Source of the DNA: an uncultured Opitutia bacterium
GTDB lineage: Bacteria > Verrucomicrobiota > Verrucomicrobiia > Opitutales > Opitutaceae
Reading direction: 5' to 3'
DNA: 64,000 nucleotides
Assembly: GCA_903872505.1 (NCBI GenBank)
Contig: CAIQKV010000074.1
Coordinates: 17,036-81,035 of the forward strand
Under the pieces are notes generated by a model. It had not been told where the DNA came from, did no database searches, and saw only the letters and a list, made by a program, of their open reading frames with translations. This document shows, piece after piece, positions 16,032 through 24,673 of the stretch; position 1 is the first letter of the stretch, and the number at the start of each line of letters is the position of its first letter. The position numbers were made by a program, and so were the translations under genes.

Positions 16032-16883
16032 TCAGCCCTTCAGGGCGCCGGCGGACACGCCCTTCACGATGTGGCGCTGGAGCAGCAGGTAGAGGATGAG
16101 GATGGGCAGGGTCACGAGCACGAGCCCGGCGAACAGCATGCCGTAGTCGGTGTGATATTGCGCGGTGATGGACAGGTTCGCGAGGCCGAGCGGCAGCGTG
16201 CGCGCCTGGTTGGTGGTGTCGCCCCCGGTCAGCATGAAGGCGAAGAAATACTCCTTCCACACGCCGATGAACTGGAAGATCGCGACGGTCAGGAGACCGG
16301 GCCGCGCGAGCGGCAGCAGCACGCGCCAGAACGCCGCCAGTTCCCCGCACCCGTCGATCACCGCCGCCTCGTAGAGCGAGCGCGGCAGCGAGCGGAAAAA
16401 GCCCGCGAGGATGAAGATCGCAAACGGCAGGCCGTTGGCGGTGTAGACGAGGATCAGGCCGAGCTTCGAGTTGAGCAGGCCGAGTGCGCGCAGCTCAAAG
16501 AAGAGCGGAATGATCGAGAGCTGCACGGGGATCATCAGCCCGGAAAGGAACAGCCAGAATACGGCCTTGCCGAGCGGGTGGTAGAACCGCGCCAGCGCGT
16601 AGGCTGCCATCGAGCCCAGGACCAGGATGGCGCCGACCGAGACGCACGTCACCAGCACGGAATTGAAAAAATAATCGCCAAAATGCGCCTCGCGCCAGGC
16701 GTGCCCGTAGTTGTCGAACCGCAGGTCGCCGAACGCCGGCAGGGCGAACGGCGCGTGGGAGATGGCGGCGTCGGTCTTGAGCGACGAGTACACCATCCAC
16801 ACCATCGGATAGACCACCCAGGCGGCGTAGCCGAGCAGCACCGCGAGGATCAGGCCCGATGAAACGTGGCGCGCGCGCTTCAT
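16032..16883 (-). CDS. Carbohydrate ABC transporter permease (MalG-like)
   Basis: 283 residues with about six membrane segments. The EAA loop, which docks to the ATPase, is EAAVIDGCGELAAFWRVLLP. The N-terminal YPMVWMVYSSLK and TNQARTLPLGLANL features are typical of CUT1-family MalG/AraQ subunits. Its ATG overlaps the stop of the upstream SBP-permease fusion gene by four bases (ATGA), so the two are translationally coupled and presumably form the heterodimeric channel. No MsmK/UgpC-type ATPase lies nearby. Confidence 0.9.
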   Translation of the reverse strand: MKRARHVSSGLILAVLLGYAAWVVYPMVWMVYSSLKTDAAISHAPFALPAFGDLRFDNYGHAWREAHFGDYFFNSVLVTCVSVGAILVLGSMAAYALARFYHPLGKAVFWLFLSGLMIPVQLSIIPLFFELRALGLLNSKLGLILVYTANGLPFAIFILAGFFRSLPRSLYEAAVIDGCGELAAFWRVLLPLARPGLLTVAIFQFIGVWKEYFFAFMLTGGDTTNQARTLPLGLANLSITAQYHTDYGMLFAGLVLVTLPILILYLLLQRHIVKGVSAGALKG

Positions 16884-19195
16884 GCGTCCACCGCCTCCCG
16901 CCGGAGCCCGCGCATGACCGCCGCGCTGCCGACCAGCACAAACAGGAACATCATCACCGCGATCGCCGTGGCGCGGCCCACCTGGAATTCCTGGAACATC
17001 GTCGTGACCATCAGCGTGCTCAGCGTGTGCGAGGTGGTCCCGGGCTCCTGCGAGGTCAGCAGCCAGACGAGTTCGAAGGCGTTCAGGCCGCCGATCACGA
17101 TGAACACGGCGGAAATCACCATCACCTCCCAGATCAGCGGCAGCGTGATGGCGAAAAACTGCCGCCACGCCGGCGCCCCGTCCATCTCGGCCGCCTCGTA
17201 CAGCTGCGGGTCGATCCCCTCCATCGCCGCGAGGTAGAGGATGAGGTTAAACCCGCAGGCCATCCAGATGTAGATGGGGATGAGCGAGCCGTAGAGGTGC
17301 GCGGGCGAGAGCCAGGGATGCGACGCGAAGGAGCGGAGCCAGTCGTTGTCGAGCAGGTTGCCCGCCGCGACGAACGCGGCGTTGGCGATGCCGCTGTGCG
17401 GCTCGTAGGCGCTCATCCAGAGCAGCGTGGCGGCGATCCCGCCGATCAAATTTGGAAACAGGAACAGCGCGCGAAACGTTTTCGCGCCCCAGACCCCGCG
17501 GTGAATCAGGCAGGCGAAGAACAGCGACAACGGCACGACGACCAGCGCCGGCACGATCATCAGGTAGAGATTGTTGCCCAGTGCGGCCCAGAACGCGTCG
17601 CTCTCCAGCAGGAGCGACTTGAAGTTCCGCCATCCGACCCAGGTCCGCGGCCCGATGCCGTCCCAGCCGGTGAACGCGCCCACGAACGAGGCCAGCCCGG
17701 GCAGCACGACCAGTGCGCCGAACAGCACCAGCGCCGGCCCGACAAAGCCCAGCGCGAACCCCCCGCGCAGCGGGGCGAAGTAGCCGCCCTCGATGGCCGC
17801 CTCCTCCCGCGCGCTCCGCCGGCGGCGCCAGCGCCAGCCCAGCCAGAGCACCGCGGCCGTCATCGCCGCCAGCAGGCCGCCCGCAGCCCAGGGGTGGCGG
17901 ACATTGACGCTGGATGGATCTGCCGCCCGGGCGCGCTCGGCCGTCACCACGGCCTCGAGTCTTTCCCCAAATTGCTGCGCTGTGATCCGCCCGGAGAACA
18001 ATTGCTGCCGCGCGTCGATGAGGGTCTGCGCATAGCCCGGCGGCACCAGCATGGTCAGCGGGGCGCTGTACGTGGCCCGGGCGGCGGCGATGAGCCGCCC
18101 CGCATCGCGCATTTGCGGGGAAAACCGGTCGAGCGGCACGCCGGCCACGGCCACCGGCGAGTCGATGGCGCGCACCGCCGCGTCCGCCCGCTCGCGGGAG
18201 GTCAGGTAGCGCAGGAAATCCACCGTGAGCCGCTCCCGCACCGGATCGCCGCTGGCGAACACGAAGAAGAAATCGCTGCCCGACTGGATCGTGCTGGGAT
18301 CCGCCACGCCGTCGGCAAACACCGGCAGGTTGACCGTGCCCAGCTCGAAGCCGGGCGGAAACTTGCCCTCCATCTCGTGCACCATCCACGTGCCGGAAAA
18401 ATTCATCGCACAGCGGCCCTCGAGGAAAGCCAGCTGCGCCGCGGTGTGGGTCATGCCCTCCCAGCCCGCGACCATGGATTCGTTCGTGATCCGCCGCGCG
18501 ACTTCCACCGCCCGGTAAAACTGCGGGTTCGCGCGGGTGCCGGCCTGGTAGTCCAGGTAGTCGCGCCAGCCCGCGGGCCCGGTCAGGTTGTAATAGCCCG
18601 CGTTGATGATCATGTCGCCGTAGCGCATGTAGACGCCGGGCAGGCTGGCGGGCGCGATGCCGGCCCGGCGCATCTGGGCGGCGAGCGCGAAGAACTCGTC
18701 CCAGGTCCGGGGCGGGCTCCAGCCGTGGGCGCGGAACAGGCCCTTGTTGTAGAACAACACCCAGGCGGCGTTCATCAGCGGCAGGCCGTAGTGGGCCCGG
18801 CCCACCTGCCAGCTGGCGAGCGCGCCCGGGATGAACGTGTCGCCCCAGCGCGCATCGCCCTCCCAGTTCGGCCCCGCGAGGTAGGGCGTCAGGTCCAGCA
18901 TCTTGCCCGCCCGGATCAGGTTCGGCCAGTAGAGCGCGGCAGTGGTGGCGTCGGGATAATCGCCGCTGAGCACGCGGACCCGGACCTTGTCCCAGATCCG
19001 CGGGTCGCCGTAGAGGTTAACCTTCACCCCGGGGCGCAGCGCCTCGAAGTGGCGCGCGCTGTCCTCGAAGAACGCCGTCCCGAAGCCGCCGGAAAAAATC
19101 GGCACGTCGATCTCCGTGACGGCGGAAAGCCGCAGCGCCGCCAGCAGGAAGGCGAGGACGCCCGGCAGGAGGCGGACGTGGGACCGGAGCGTCAT
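16880..19195 (-). CDS. Fused solute-binding protein / ABC permease (MalE-MalF-like fusion)
   Basis: 771 residues in one uninterrupted frame. Residues ~1-25 are a signal sequence. About 26-425 form an extracellular solute-binding domain of the sugar class (PIFSGGFGTAFFEDSARHFE, GLPLMNAAWVLFYNKGLF, MNFSGTWMVHEMEGKFPPG). A membrane helix at ~437-452 (GGLLAAMTAAVLWLGW) and a basic stop-transfer RWRRRR follow. From ~476 the sequence is a MalF-type permease with six helices and the EAA loop YEAAEMDGAPAWRQFFAITLP. The ATG at 19195 overlaps the stop of the threonine dehydratase gene (ATGA), and the stop overlaps the next permease. The ligand is unknown. Confidence 0.9.
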   Translation of the reverse strand: MTLRSHVRLLPGVLAFLLAALRLSAVTEIDVPIFSGGFGTAFFEDSARHFEALRPGVKVNLYGDPRIWDKVRVRVLSGDYPDATTAALYWPNLIRAGKMLDLTPYLAGPNWEGDARWGDTFIPGALASWQVGRAHYGLPLMNAAWVLFYNKGLFRAHGWSPPRTWDEFFALAAQMRRAGIAPASLPGVYMRYGDMIINAGYYNLTGPAGWRDYLDYQAGTRANPQFYRAVEVARRITNESMVAGWEGMTHTAAQLAFLEGRCAMNFSGTWMVHEMEGKFPPGFELGTVNLPVFADGVADPSTIQSGSDFFFVFASGDPVRERLTVDFLRYLTSRERADAAVRAIDSPVAVAGVPLDRFSPQMRDAGRLIAAARATYSAPLTMLVPPGYAQTLIDARQQLFSGRITAQQFGERLEAVVTAERARAADPSSVNVRHPWAAGGLLAAMTAAVLWLGWRWRRRRSAREEAAIEGGYFAPLRGGFALGFVGPALVLFGALVVLPGLASFVGAFTGWDGIGPRTWVGWRNFKSLLLESDAFWAALGNNLYLMIVPALVVVPLSLFFACLIHRGVWGAKTFRALFLFPNLIGGIAATLLWMSAYEPHSGIANAAFVAAGNLLDNDWLRSFASHPWLSPAHLYGSLIPIYIWMACGFNLILYLAAMEGIDPQLYEAAEMDGAPAWRQFFAITLPLIWEVMVISAVFIVIGGLNAFELVWLLTSQEPGTTSHTLSTLMVTTMFQEFQVGRATAIAVMMFLFVLVGSAAVMRGLRREAVDA

Positions 19196-20406
19196 TTCGC
19201 CACGACGAGCGGAAAGCCGTTTTTCTTCAGCGCGCGGTGCAGCGCCGCGACGTGGGCGCGGTTGCGCGTCTCGATCGTGCAGACCGCGTGGACCGCGGAG
19301 ACGTCGGGCCCGCTGAAGGCGCGGTCGTGCTCGATGTCCTTGATGCTCGCGCCGGCGTCGGCGATCACGCGGGCCAGCACGGCGAGGCCGCCCGGCCGGT
19401 CGCTGATCACCGCGGTGAAGCGCGTCAGGCGGCCGTCGTTCACGAGGCCCTTCTCGATGACGCGGCTGAGGATCGCCGGGTCGATATTCCCGCCGCCCAC
19501 CACGAGCACCACTTTTTTGCCGCGCAGCTGCGGCAGCCGCCCGGCCATCATCGCCGCGAGCGGCGTGGCGGCCGCGCCCTCGACGACGGTTTTTTCCAGC
19601 TCGAGCATGCGGAGGATGGCGAGCGAGATCCAATCCTCCGACACGGCCACCACCTCATCCACGTGGCGGCGGGCAAGCGCGAAGGCGTTGGCCCCCATGG
19701 TGAGCGTGGCGAGACCGTCGGCCAGCGTGGGCCGGCGCGCCACGTTGACGGGCCGGCCGGCGCGCAGCGCGGCGGCAAAGTTGCCCGTGCAGGTGCTTTC
19801 GACCGCGATGATTTTCACGCGCGGCCGCAGGGATTTCACCGCCAGGGAAAGACCGGCGATCAGGCCGCCGCCGCCCACCGGGCAGACAATCGCGTCGACG
19901 TCAGGCACCTGGCGCAGGATCTCGAGCCCGATCGTGCCCTGGCCGGCGATGATGTCGGGGGCGTCGAAGCCGTGGATGTAGGTGAGGTCTTTCTCCGCGA
20001 CGAGCGCATCGGCCTGCGCACGGGCGGCGGCGAAATCCTGCCCGTGCACGAGCACCGTGGCCCCGAGCCGCTGGCAGGTGGTGATCTTGATCAGCGGCGC
20101 GTAGTCGGGCATGACCACGGTCACCGGGATGCCGAGCAGCCGCCCGTGGTAGGCCAGGCCCAGCGCGTGGTTCCCGGCGCTGGCGGCGATGACCCCGCGT
20201 TTTTTCGCGGCGGCGGGCAGCCGGAGCAGGGCGTTGCGCGCCCCGCGTTCCTTGAACGAGCCGGTGCGCTGGAAGTTGTCGAGTTTGCAGCTGATGCGCG
20301 CGCCGGTGATCTCCGAGAGGGGAATCGAGGTGGGACACGGCGAGACGATCACGCCGCCGGCGATGCGGCGGGCCGCGGCGCGGATGTCGGTCAGGGAAAC
20401 GGGCAT
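19192..20406 (-). CDS. ilvA: Threonine dehydratase (threonine ammonia-lyase) with ACT domain
   Basis: 404 residues. The PLP lysine is in QRTGSFKERGARNAL near residue 50, and the phosphate-binding glycine loop is VGGGGLIAGLS near 180. The C-terminal ~75 residues (TRFTAVISDRPGGLAVLARV) form an ACT-type regulatory domain. It converts threonine to 2-oxobutyrate, the first step to isoleucine, or degrades threonine. One ACT domain and this length fit the short IlvA/TdcB group rather than E. coli IlvA. It is first in a run with overlapping stops and starts leading into ABC transporter genes. Confidence 0.9.
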   Translation of the reverse strand: MPVSLTDIRAAARRIAGGVIVSPCPTSIPLSEITGARISCKLDNFQRTGSFKERGARNALLRLPAAAKKRGVIAASAGNHALGLAYHGRLLGIPVTVVMPDYAPLIKITTCQRLGATVLVHGQDFAAARAQADALVAEKDLTYIHGFDAPDIIAGQGTIGLEILRQVPDVDAIVCPVGGGGLIAGLSLAVKSLRPRVKIIAVESTCTGNFAAALRAGRPVNVARRPTLADGLATLTMGANAFALARRHVDEVVAVSEDWISLAILRMLELEKTVVEGAAATPLAAMMAGRLPQLRGKKVVLVVGGGNIDPAILSRVIEKGLVNDGRLTRFTAVISDRPGGLAVLARVIADAGASIKDIEHDRAFSGPDVSAVHAVCTIETRNRAHVAALHRALKKNGFPLVVAK

Positions 20407-20499
20407 GCGGGAGGTGTAGCCCGCCGGCCGCGGCGTGGGAACCAGAAAGATGCCGGCGGGCTTTGGAGATGCGGCGCCCCGCCGCTTTTCCCTCCTTGT

Positions 20500-20519
20500 C
20501 CGCGGCGCTCGCGCCGCGG
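20500..20519 (-). terminator. GC-rich hairpin after the EF-hand gene
   Basis: Perfect 8-base-pair stem CCGCGGCG / CGCCGCGG with a CTCG loop, about 9 bases past the stop of the EF-hand protein gene. There is no good U-run after it on the minus strand, so termination is only a suggestion. Confidence 0.4.
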
Positions 20520-20527
20520 CTCCATTT

Positions 20528-20962
20528 TCAGTTATTCAATTTCCCCGCCTGATACTCAGCCTTGAGTTCCTGGCGCATGGCGGCGCGCTCATCCTCGTCG
20601 AGCCGGCCGTCATGATTTTGGTCGAACCGCTGGAGGAAATACGCCTGCGCCTCGGCGCGTTCGTTCTCGTCCAGCCGGCCGTCGCCATTCCGGTCGAATC
20701 GCCTCACGATCATCGCGCGAATTTTGCTACCCGGTTTGCCCTCCGCGCGGCCGCCCCGGCCTGCCTTGAGCATGCTTTCGTGGGCGGCCTCCAGCTCATC
20801 CTCGTCAAGTTTGCCGTCATGGTTCAGATCATAGCGCCGCAGCAGTCCCGCCTCGGCGGGATCCAGCGCGGCCGGTGGCGCGGTTTTGGGCCCGTCTGCC
20901 CGGGCGGCGGCAAGGAATAGCGTTGCCGAGAGGAGGCCCAGAGGTAGAAACCTCTTTTTCAT
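20528..20962 (-). CDS. Exported EF-hand calcium-binding protein
   Basis: 144 residues. MKKRFLPLGLLSATLFLAAARA is a signal peptide. Three EF-hand loops follow: DLNHDGKLDEDE, DRNGDGRLDENE and DQNHDGRLDEDE, each with acidic ligands at positions 1, 3, 5 and 12. They are separated by helices, as in the calmodulin/calsymin group. It is probably a periplasmic calcium binder of unknown role. The start at 20962 is preferred over the upstream in-frame start because it begins the signal peptide. Confidence 0.85.
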   Translation of the reverse strand: MKKRFLPLGLLSATLFLAAARADGPKTAPPAALDPAEAGLLRRYDLNHDGKLDEDELEAAHESMLKAGRGGRAEGKPGSKIRAMIVRRFDRNGDGRLDENERAEAQAYFLQRFDQNHDGRLDEDERAAMRQELKAEYQAGKLNN

Positions 20963-21053
20963 GGGTGTCCGGAGCCAATTTTTGCGCGTGCTGCCATCTT
21001 CCGCCAAGACGCCGGAGGGGTGGCGCGGTTACGCATCCGCCTGATCCATCGCC

Positions 21054-21404
21054 ATGTACCAGGTCACTTTTTCCGAGCAGAGCATGCGCGAGCTGAACCG
21101 GCTCGACACGATGGCCCAGCTCGCACTCATCGACCCGATCAGCAGCCTGAAACCGGCGGATCTCGCCCACCCGCGCGAGCCGCTCGGCCGCTTTCACCGC
21201 GGGGAACGCGAATATTACCGGCTGCGCTCCGGCGACTACCGCTTTTATTTCGAGGTGCAGGGCGACACGCTGCACACCCATTACATCCTGCATCGGAACT
21301 CGCTTGAGGACTTTCTGTTGCGCAACAAGCTGCCGGTGTCCGAGCAGCAGCTGGTCGAGCAGAACTCGAAATTCTGGAAATACCTGGAGAGCCTGACCAA
21401 ATGA
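21054..21404 (+). CDS. RelE/ParE-like protein translationally coupled to pssA
   Basis: 116 residues. The N-terminal MYQVTFSEQSMRELNRLD and the core YYRLRSGDYRFYFEVQGDTL match the RelE/ParE toxin fold, in which a Tyr/Arg-rich sheet binds RNA or gyrase. A C-terminal extension of ~30 residues (LPVSEQQLVEQNSKFWKYLE) is not typical of a toxin. No antitoxin gene is adjacent. Its stop overlaps the pssA start in ATGA, which points to a housekeeping role linked to pssA rather than a free toxin. Confidence 0.65.
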   Translation: MYQVTFSEQSMRELNRLDTMAQLALIDPISSLKPADLAHPREPLGRFHRGEREYYRLRSGDYRFYFEVQGDTLHTHYILHRNSLEDFLLRNKLPVSEQQLVEQNSKFWKYLESLTK

Positions 21405-22285
21405 ACTTCCGTCGCCCTGACCCCGAGGATCTCTCTGCTCGCGAGGACCCCTACAATGTCACGCAGGCGAGCCGGATCTATTTCCTGCCGAACCTGATGA
21501 CGGCGGGAAATCTCTTCTGTGGTTTCCTGGCGGTGATCGAGTGCATCCAGGCGCGGCTGGCGGAAACCGTACCCACCGGCGAATACCTGAACCAATCATC
21601 AGCCCAGCATTACACTTGGGCGGTTTGGCTGATTTTTGGCGCGGCGGCTTTTGACGCGCTGGATGGCCGTCTCGCGCGAATGGGCGGCCGCGAGTCCCTG
21701 TTTGGTGCCGAGTTTGATTCGCTGGCGGATGTCGTCTCCTTCGGCATCGCCCCGGCCCTGATGATGTTCTTCCTGATTCTCTCACCCACCCAGGGTTATG
21801 AGATTTTCCGCAGCATCGGCTGGTTCCTGGGCTTCATCTACCTGCTGTGTGCGGCAGTGCGGCTGGCGCGGTTCAACGTCATCACCAACCCGCTGCTCCA
21901 CGGGTCCAAGAAGGACACCAACAAGGATTTTGTCGGCCTGCCGGTGCCGGCGGCGGCCGCCACCGTGGCATCGCTGGTGCTGTTCCTGCTCCACCTCTCT
22001 TCAATGGACAAGTCCCTGCGTCTGTGGGCCCTGGCCCTGCCCCCACTGATGCTGTTGATCGCGATCATGATGGTCAGCACGGTCCGTTACCCGAGCGGCA
22101 AAAACCTTAATCTCCAGACCAAGGCCCGCCTGCAGTTTCTGATCGGCTTCGTTATTTTAGCGGGCTTGGTGGTGCTCTTCAAGGAGTACGCCCTGGTGTG
22201 CGGCTGCCTGGGCTACATTTTCTTCGGCCTCATCCGCCAGTGGCGCCGGCCTGCCCGGATCAAACCCCCGGCCAATACCGTGTGA
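21401..22285 (+). CDS. pssA: CDP-diacylglycerol--serine O-phosphatidyltransferase
   Basis: 294 residues, integral membrane. The CDP-alcohol phosphotransferase motif DGxxAR(x8)GxxxDxxxD is present as DALDGRLARMGG...GAEFDSLAD, with aspartates at ~85-110. At least six hydrophobic helices follow. It makes phosphatidylserine from CDP-diacylglycerol and serine, the precursor of phosphatidylethanolamine. The start overlaps the RelE-like gene by four bases. Confidence 0.9.
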   Translation: MNFRRPDPEDLSAREDPYNVTQASRIYFLPNLMTAGNLFCGFLAVIECIQARLAETVPTGEYLNQSSAQHYTWAVWLIFGAAAFDALDGRLARMGGRESLFGAEFDSLADVVSFGIAPALMMFFLILSPTQGYEIFRSIGWFLGFIYLLCAAVRLARFNVITNPLLHGSKKDTNKDFVGLPVPAAAATVASLVLFLLHLSSMDKSLRLWALALPPLMLLIAIMMVSTVRYPSGKNLNLQTKARLQFLIGFVILAGLVVLFKEYALVCGCLGYIFFGLIRQWRRPARIKPPANTV

Positions 22286-22426
22286 ACAAGCTGCCCATGA
22301 CTTGCTCGCAACTCCCCACCTGCGAATAACCCCTTGATTACCCTCCGCTCACCCTCAGTTCCTCACCACGCCCGACCGCTTGATTTCCAGAGTCAAAACC
22401 CGGGGTTATTGGTGTTCCTCACCGCC

Positions 22427-22432
22427 TATAAT
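22427..22432 (+). promoter_or_regulatory. Candidate -10 box (TATAAT) upstream of dnaN
   Basis: A perfect TATAAT within a locally AT-rich 100-base stretch (22420-22490), about 80 bases before the dnaN ATG. The -35 region is weak (GTTATT-like at the correct distance), so this is a suggestion. A second possibility is TTGAAC at ~22453 with TTGTTA 17 bases later. Confidence 0.4.
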
Positions 22433-22513
22433 AATACTGCTTTAATTACTTATTGAACCCTTATCCTATTAGACTTTGTTAGCTTCTCAAAGACGGTCCC
22501 CCGTCCCGCCCTC

Positions 22514-23638
22514 ATGAAATTCAAAATCAACCGCGATCATTTCGCCAACGGCCTCGCCCAGGTGCTCAATGTGGTCGGCTCCAAGGCCACGATGCCGATC
22601 CTGAGCAATGTGCTGATCGAGGCGGAGAAGGACCAGATTTCCCTCACCACCACCAACCTCGACCTCGGGATTCGGTGCAAAATCAAGGCGGAGGTGAAGG
22701 AAAAGGGCTCCGTCACGCTGCCGGTCAAGCGCCTCGCCACCATCGTGCGCGAACTGCCCAACGTGGATGTCACGCTGGATGCGTCGCCCAACCACCAGGT
22801 GAAACTCACCTCTGGCGGGTCCAATTTCCGCATCATGGGCATCGGCCGGGAGGAGTTTCCGCCGCTGCCGGAGTTTGGGGACGAAAAAGCCTACACCCTC
22901 GAGCAGGCCGAGCTCACCGCGATGCTCAAGAGCGTCGCCTACGCGCAGTCGAGCGACGAGACGCGCTACATCCTCAACGGCGTCTATTTCAACTTCAAGG
23001 ACGGCAAGCTCTCGCTGGTCGCGACCGACGGCCGCCGCCTCGCCTTGGTCTCGAAGGAAATGGAAGTCCCCGCGGCCTCGGCCGGGGCGATCATCCTGCC
23101 CGCCAAGACCGTCAACGAGCTCACCCGCCTCCTCGACAAGGGCGAGAAGCTGAAGATCAACTTCAACGAGCGCCGCGCGGCCTTCCAGATCGCGACGGAC
23201 AAGGACACCAGCGGGCTGATCGACCACGTCTACCTTTACTCGAAGGTCGTCGAGGGCAGCTACCCGAACTACAACCAGGTCATCCCCAAGGAGACGCACC
23301 AGCGCATCAAGCTCGAGCGCGAGCTTTTCCTGCAATGCGTGCACCGCGCCGCCCTGGTCTGCTCGGAGAAGTCGAATTCCGTGAAGATCAAGCTGAGCAG
23401 CAACCTGCTCGAGATCACCGCGCAGAGTCCCGACTTCGGCGAGGCGCACGAGTCGATGGCCATCGGCTACAGCGGACCGGAGCTGCAGGTCGCCTTCAAC
23501 CCGACCTTCGTGATGGACCCGCTCCGCGCGCTCACCAAGGACGAGATCTTCTTCGAGCTGAAGGACGAGGTCAGCCCGGGCGTGTTCAAGACGCTCGACA
23601 GCTTCATCTGCGTGATCATGCCCGTGCGGCTCAGTTGA
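22514..23638 (+). CDS. dnaN: DNA polymerase III beta subunit (sliding clamp)
   Basis: 374 residues, the usual length. It begins [21 protein letters not shown] and carries the family features [25 protein letters not shown] and [14 protein letters not shown], plus a hydrophobic C-terminus ending [14 protein letters not shown], where the clamp-binding peptides of partners dock. It forms the ring that tethers the replicative polymerase to DNA. No dnaA or cluster of DnaA boxes is visible nearby, so this is not evidently the origin. Confidence 0.96.
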   Translation: MKFKINRDHFANGLAQVLNVVGSKATMPILSNVLIEAEKDQISLTTTNLDLGIRCKIKAEVKEKGSVTLPVKRLATIVRELPNVDVTLDASPNHQVKLTSGGSNFRIMGIGREEFPPLPEFGDEKAYTLEQAELTAMLKSVAYAQSSDETRYILNGVYFNFKDGKLSLVATDGRRLALVSKEMEVPAASAGAIILPAKTVNELTRLLDKGEKLKINFNERRAAFQIATDKDTSGLIDHVYLYSKVVEGSYPNYNQVIPKETHQRIKLERELFLQCVHRAALVCSEKSNSVKIKLSSNLLEITAQSPDFGEAHESMAIGYSGPELQVAFNPTFVMDPLRALTKDEIFFELKDEVSPGVFKTLDSFICVIMPVRLS

Positions 23639-23717
23639 TCTTTTCGCTTCCGCCGGCTAAGTTTCAGGCGCCCGCTACGTCCTGCCTTTTGCCGGTTCGC
23701 GCCCGGACCGCTCCGCC

Positions 23718-24596
23718 ATGGAAATGCCCTACCTGATTCTCGCTGCAATCCTGCTCTCGCTGGTCCTGGCGCAGGTCAACCAGCGGGTGCCCTCCCCGCT
23801 CCTGGCCATTGCCGACCGCTGGCTGCGCTGGCTTGTGTTTGCCTTCGGCGGGGCGCAGATCAGCCAGGACTTCGCCTGGATCGACCGGCCCTACTGGGTG
23901 CTGGTCGTGGTGTTCTTCCTGCTCTGGTTCCTCGGGGAAACCCTGCTGAACTGGCTGAGCATCCACGCGCTCAGCGTGAGCCCGCTCCCGCTGTTTCCCC
24001 GCTACGTCGTCAACTCGGCGGGCGACGAGTGGCCGACCCAGCCCCGGCTGCTGCGGATCAAGGACTGGCTGCGCGCGCAGGGCTTCAAACAGGCGCAGGC
24101 GCTGAAGGCCGAGATCGGCGGCGGCATCTACCTGCGGGCCTCGGTTTACCAAGACCCCGCGGCCACCGCGCGCGTGCAGGTGACATTCATTCCGCGGTCG
24201 AACGGGACCGTGAACATCTGCTTCGCCGTCACCTCGCTCACCGCGGACGGGAACCGTTACGTGACCGACAATCTGTTCGTGCCCTTTGCCGGCTTCTATC
24301 CCGAGCAGTGGTTTGTCGAGCGCGTGCCCCTGTGCCGCACGCTGCCGCGGCTGCTGGCGCGCCATCGCGCGCGGCTGGCCCGCGCCGGCGAGACGGCGGT
24401 GCCCTTCACGGTCGATCCCCAGGCGGACCTCAATGACACCCAGGGCGAGCTCGACCGGCTCAACACCGAGCTCGGTTTCCTGCACTCCCACCCGGACCGC
24501 GAGGACCGGGGCAAGATCACCCACGAGGGCTGTTACCGCGTGTGGAAGGAGCTCTGGATGCTGAATTACTTCGGGCGCGCCGCGCGCTACGAGTAG
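23718..24596 (+). CDS. Hypothetical membrane protein
   Basis: 292 residues starting MEMPYLILAAILLSLVLAQ; MPYLILAA two codons later is an alternative start. Two or three N-terminal membrane helices (residues ~3-20, ~35-50 and ~58-78) precede a ~200-residue soluble domain with conserved-looking VTFIPRSNGTVNICFAVTSL and ELGFLHSHPDREDRGKITH. I do not recognise a family. It lies between dnaN and the OPT transporter on the same strand, with ~80-base gaps on both sides. Confidence 0.65.
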   Translation: MEMPYLILAAILLSLVLAQVNQRVPSPLLAIADRWLRWLVFAFGGAQISQDFAWIDRPYWVLVVVFFLLWFLGETLLNWLSIHALSVSPLPLFPRYVVNSAGDEWPTQPRLLRIKDWLRAQGFKQAQALKAEIGGGIYLRASVYQDPAATARVQVTFIPRSNGTVNICFAVTSLTADGNRYVTDNLFVPFAGFYPEQWFVERVPLCRTLPRLLARHRARLARAGETAVPFTVDPQADLNDTQGELDRLNTELGFLHSHPDREDRGKITHEGCYRVWKELWMLNYFGRAARYE

Positions 24597-24673
24597 GCCG
24601 CCGCCGCGGGGGCGGCGCAGAGAAGCCTCGTCTTTTTTTCCGTGGCCGGCACGCTCGCGCGAAATCCCCGTCC

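Noticed and set aside
16859..19981. Long plus-strand open frame opposite the ABC fusion gene
   Set aside because: Arg/Gly/His-rich composition typical of the antisense of a GC-rich gene; no protein motifs, and the opposite strand encodes clearly recognisable domains.
22286..22513. Possible replication origin upstream of dnaN
   Set aside because: Locally AT-rich, but no cluster of TTATNCACA-type DnaA boxes and no dnaA gene nearby; it is better read as a promoter region.
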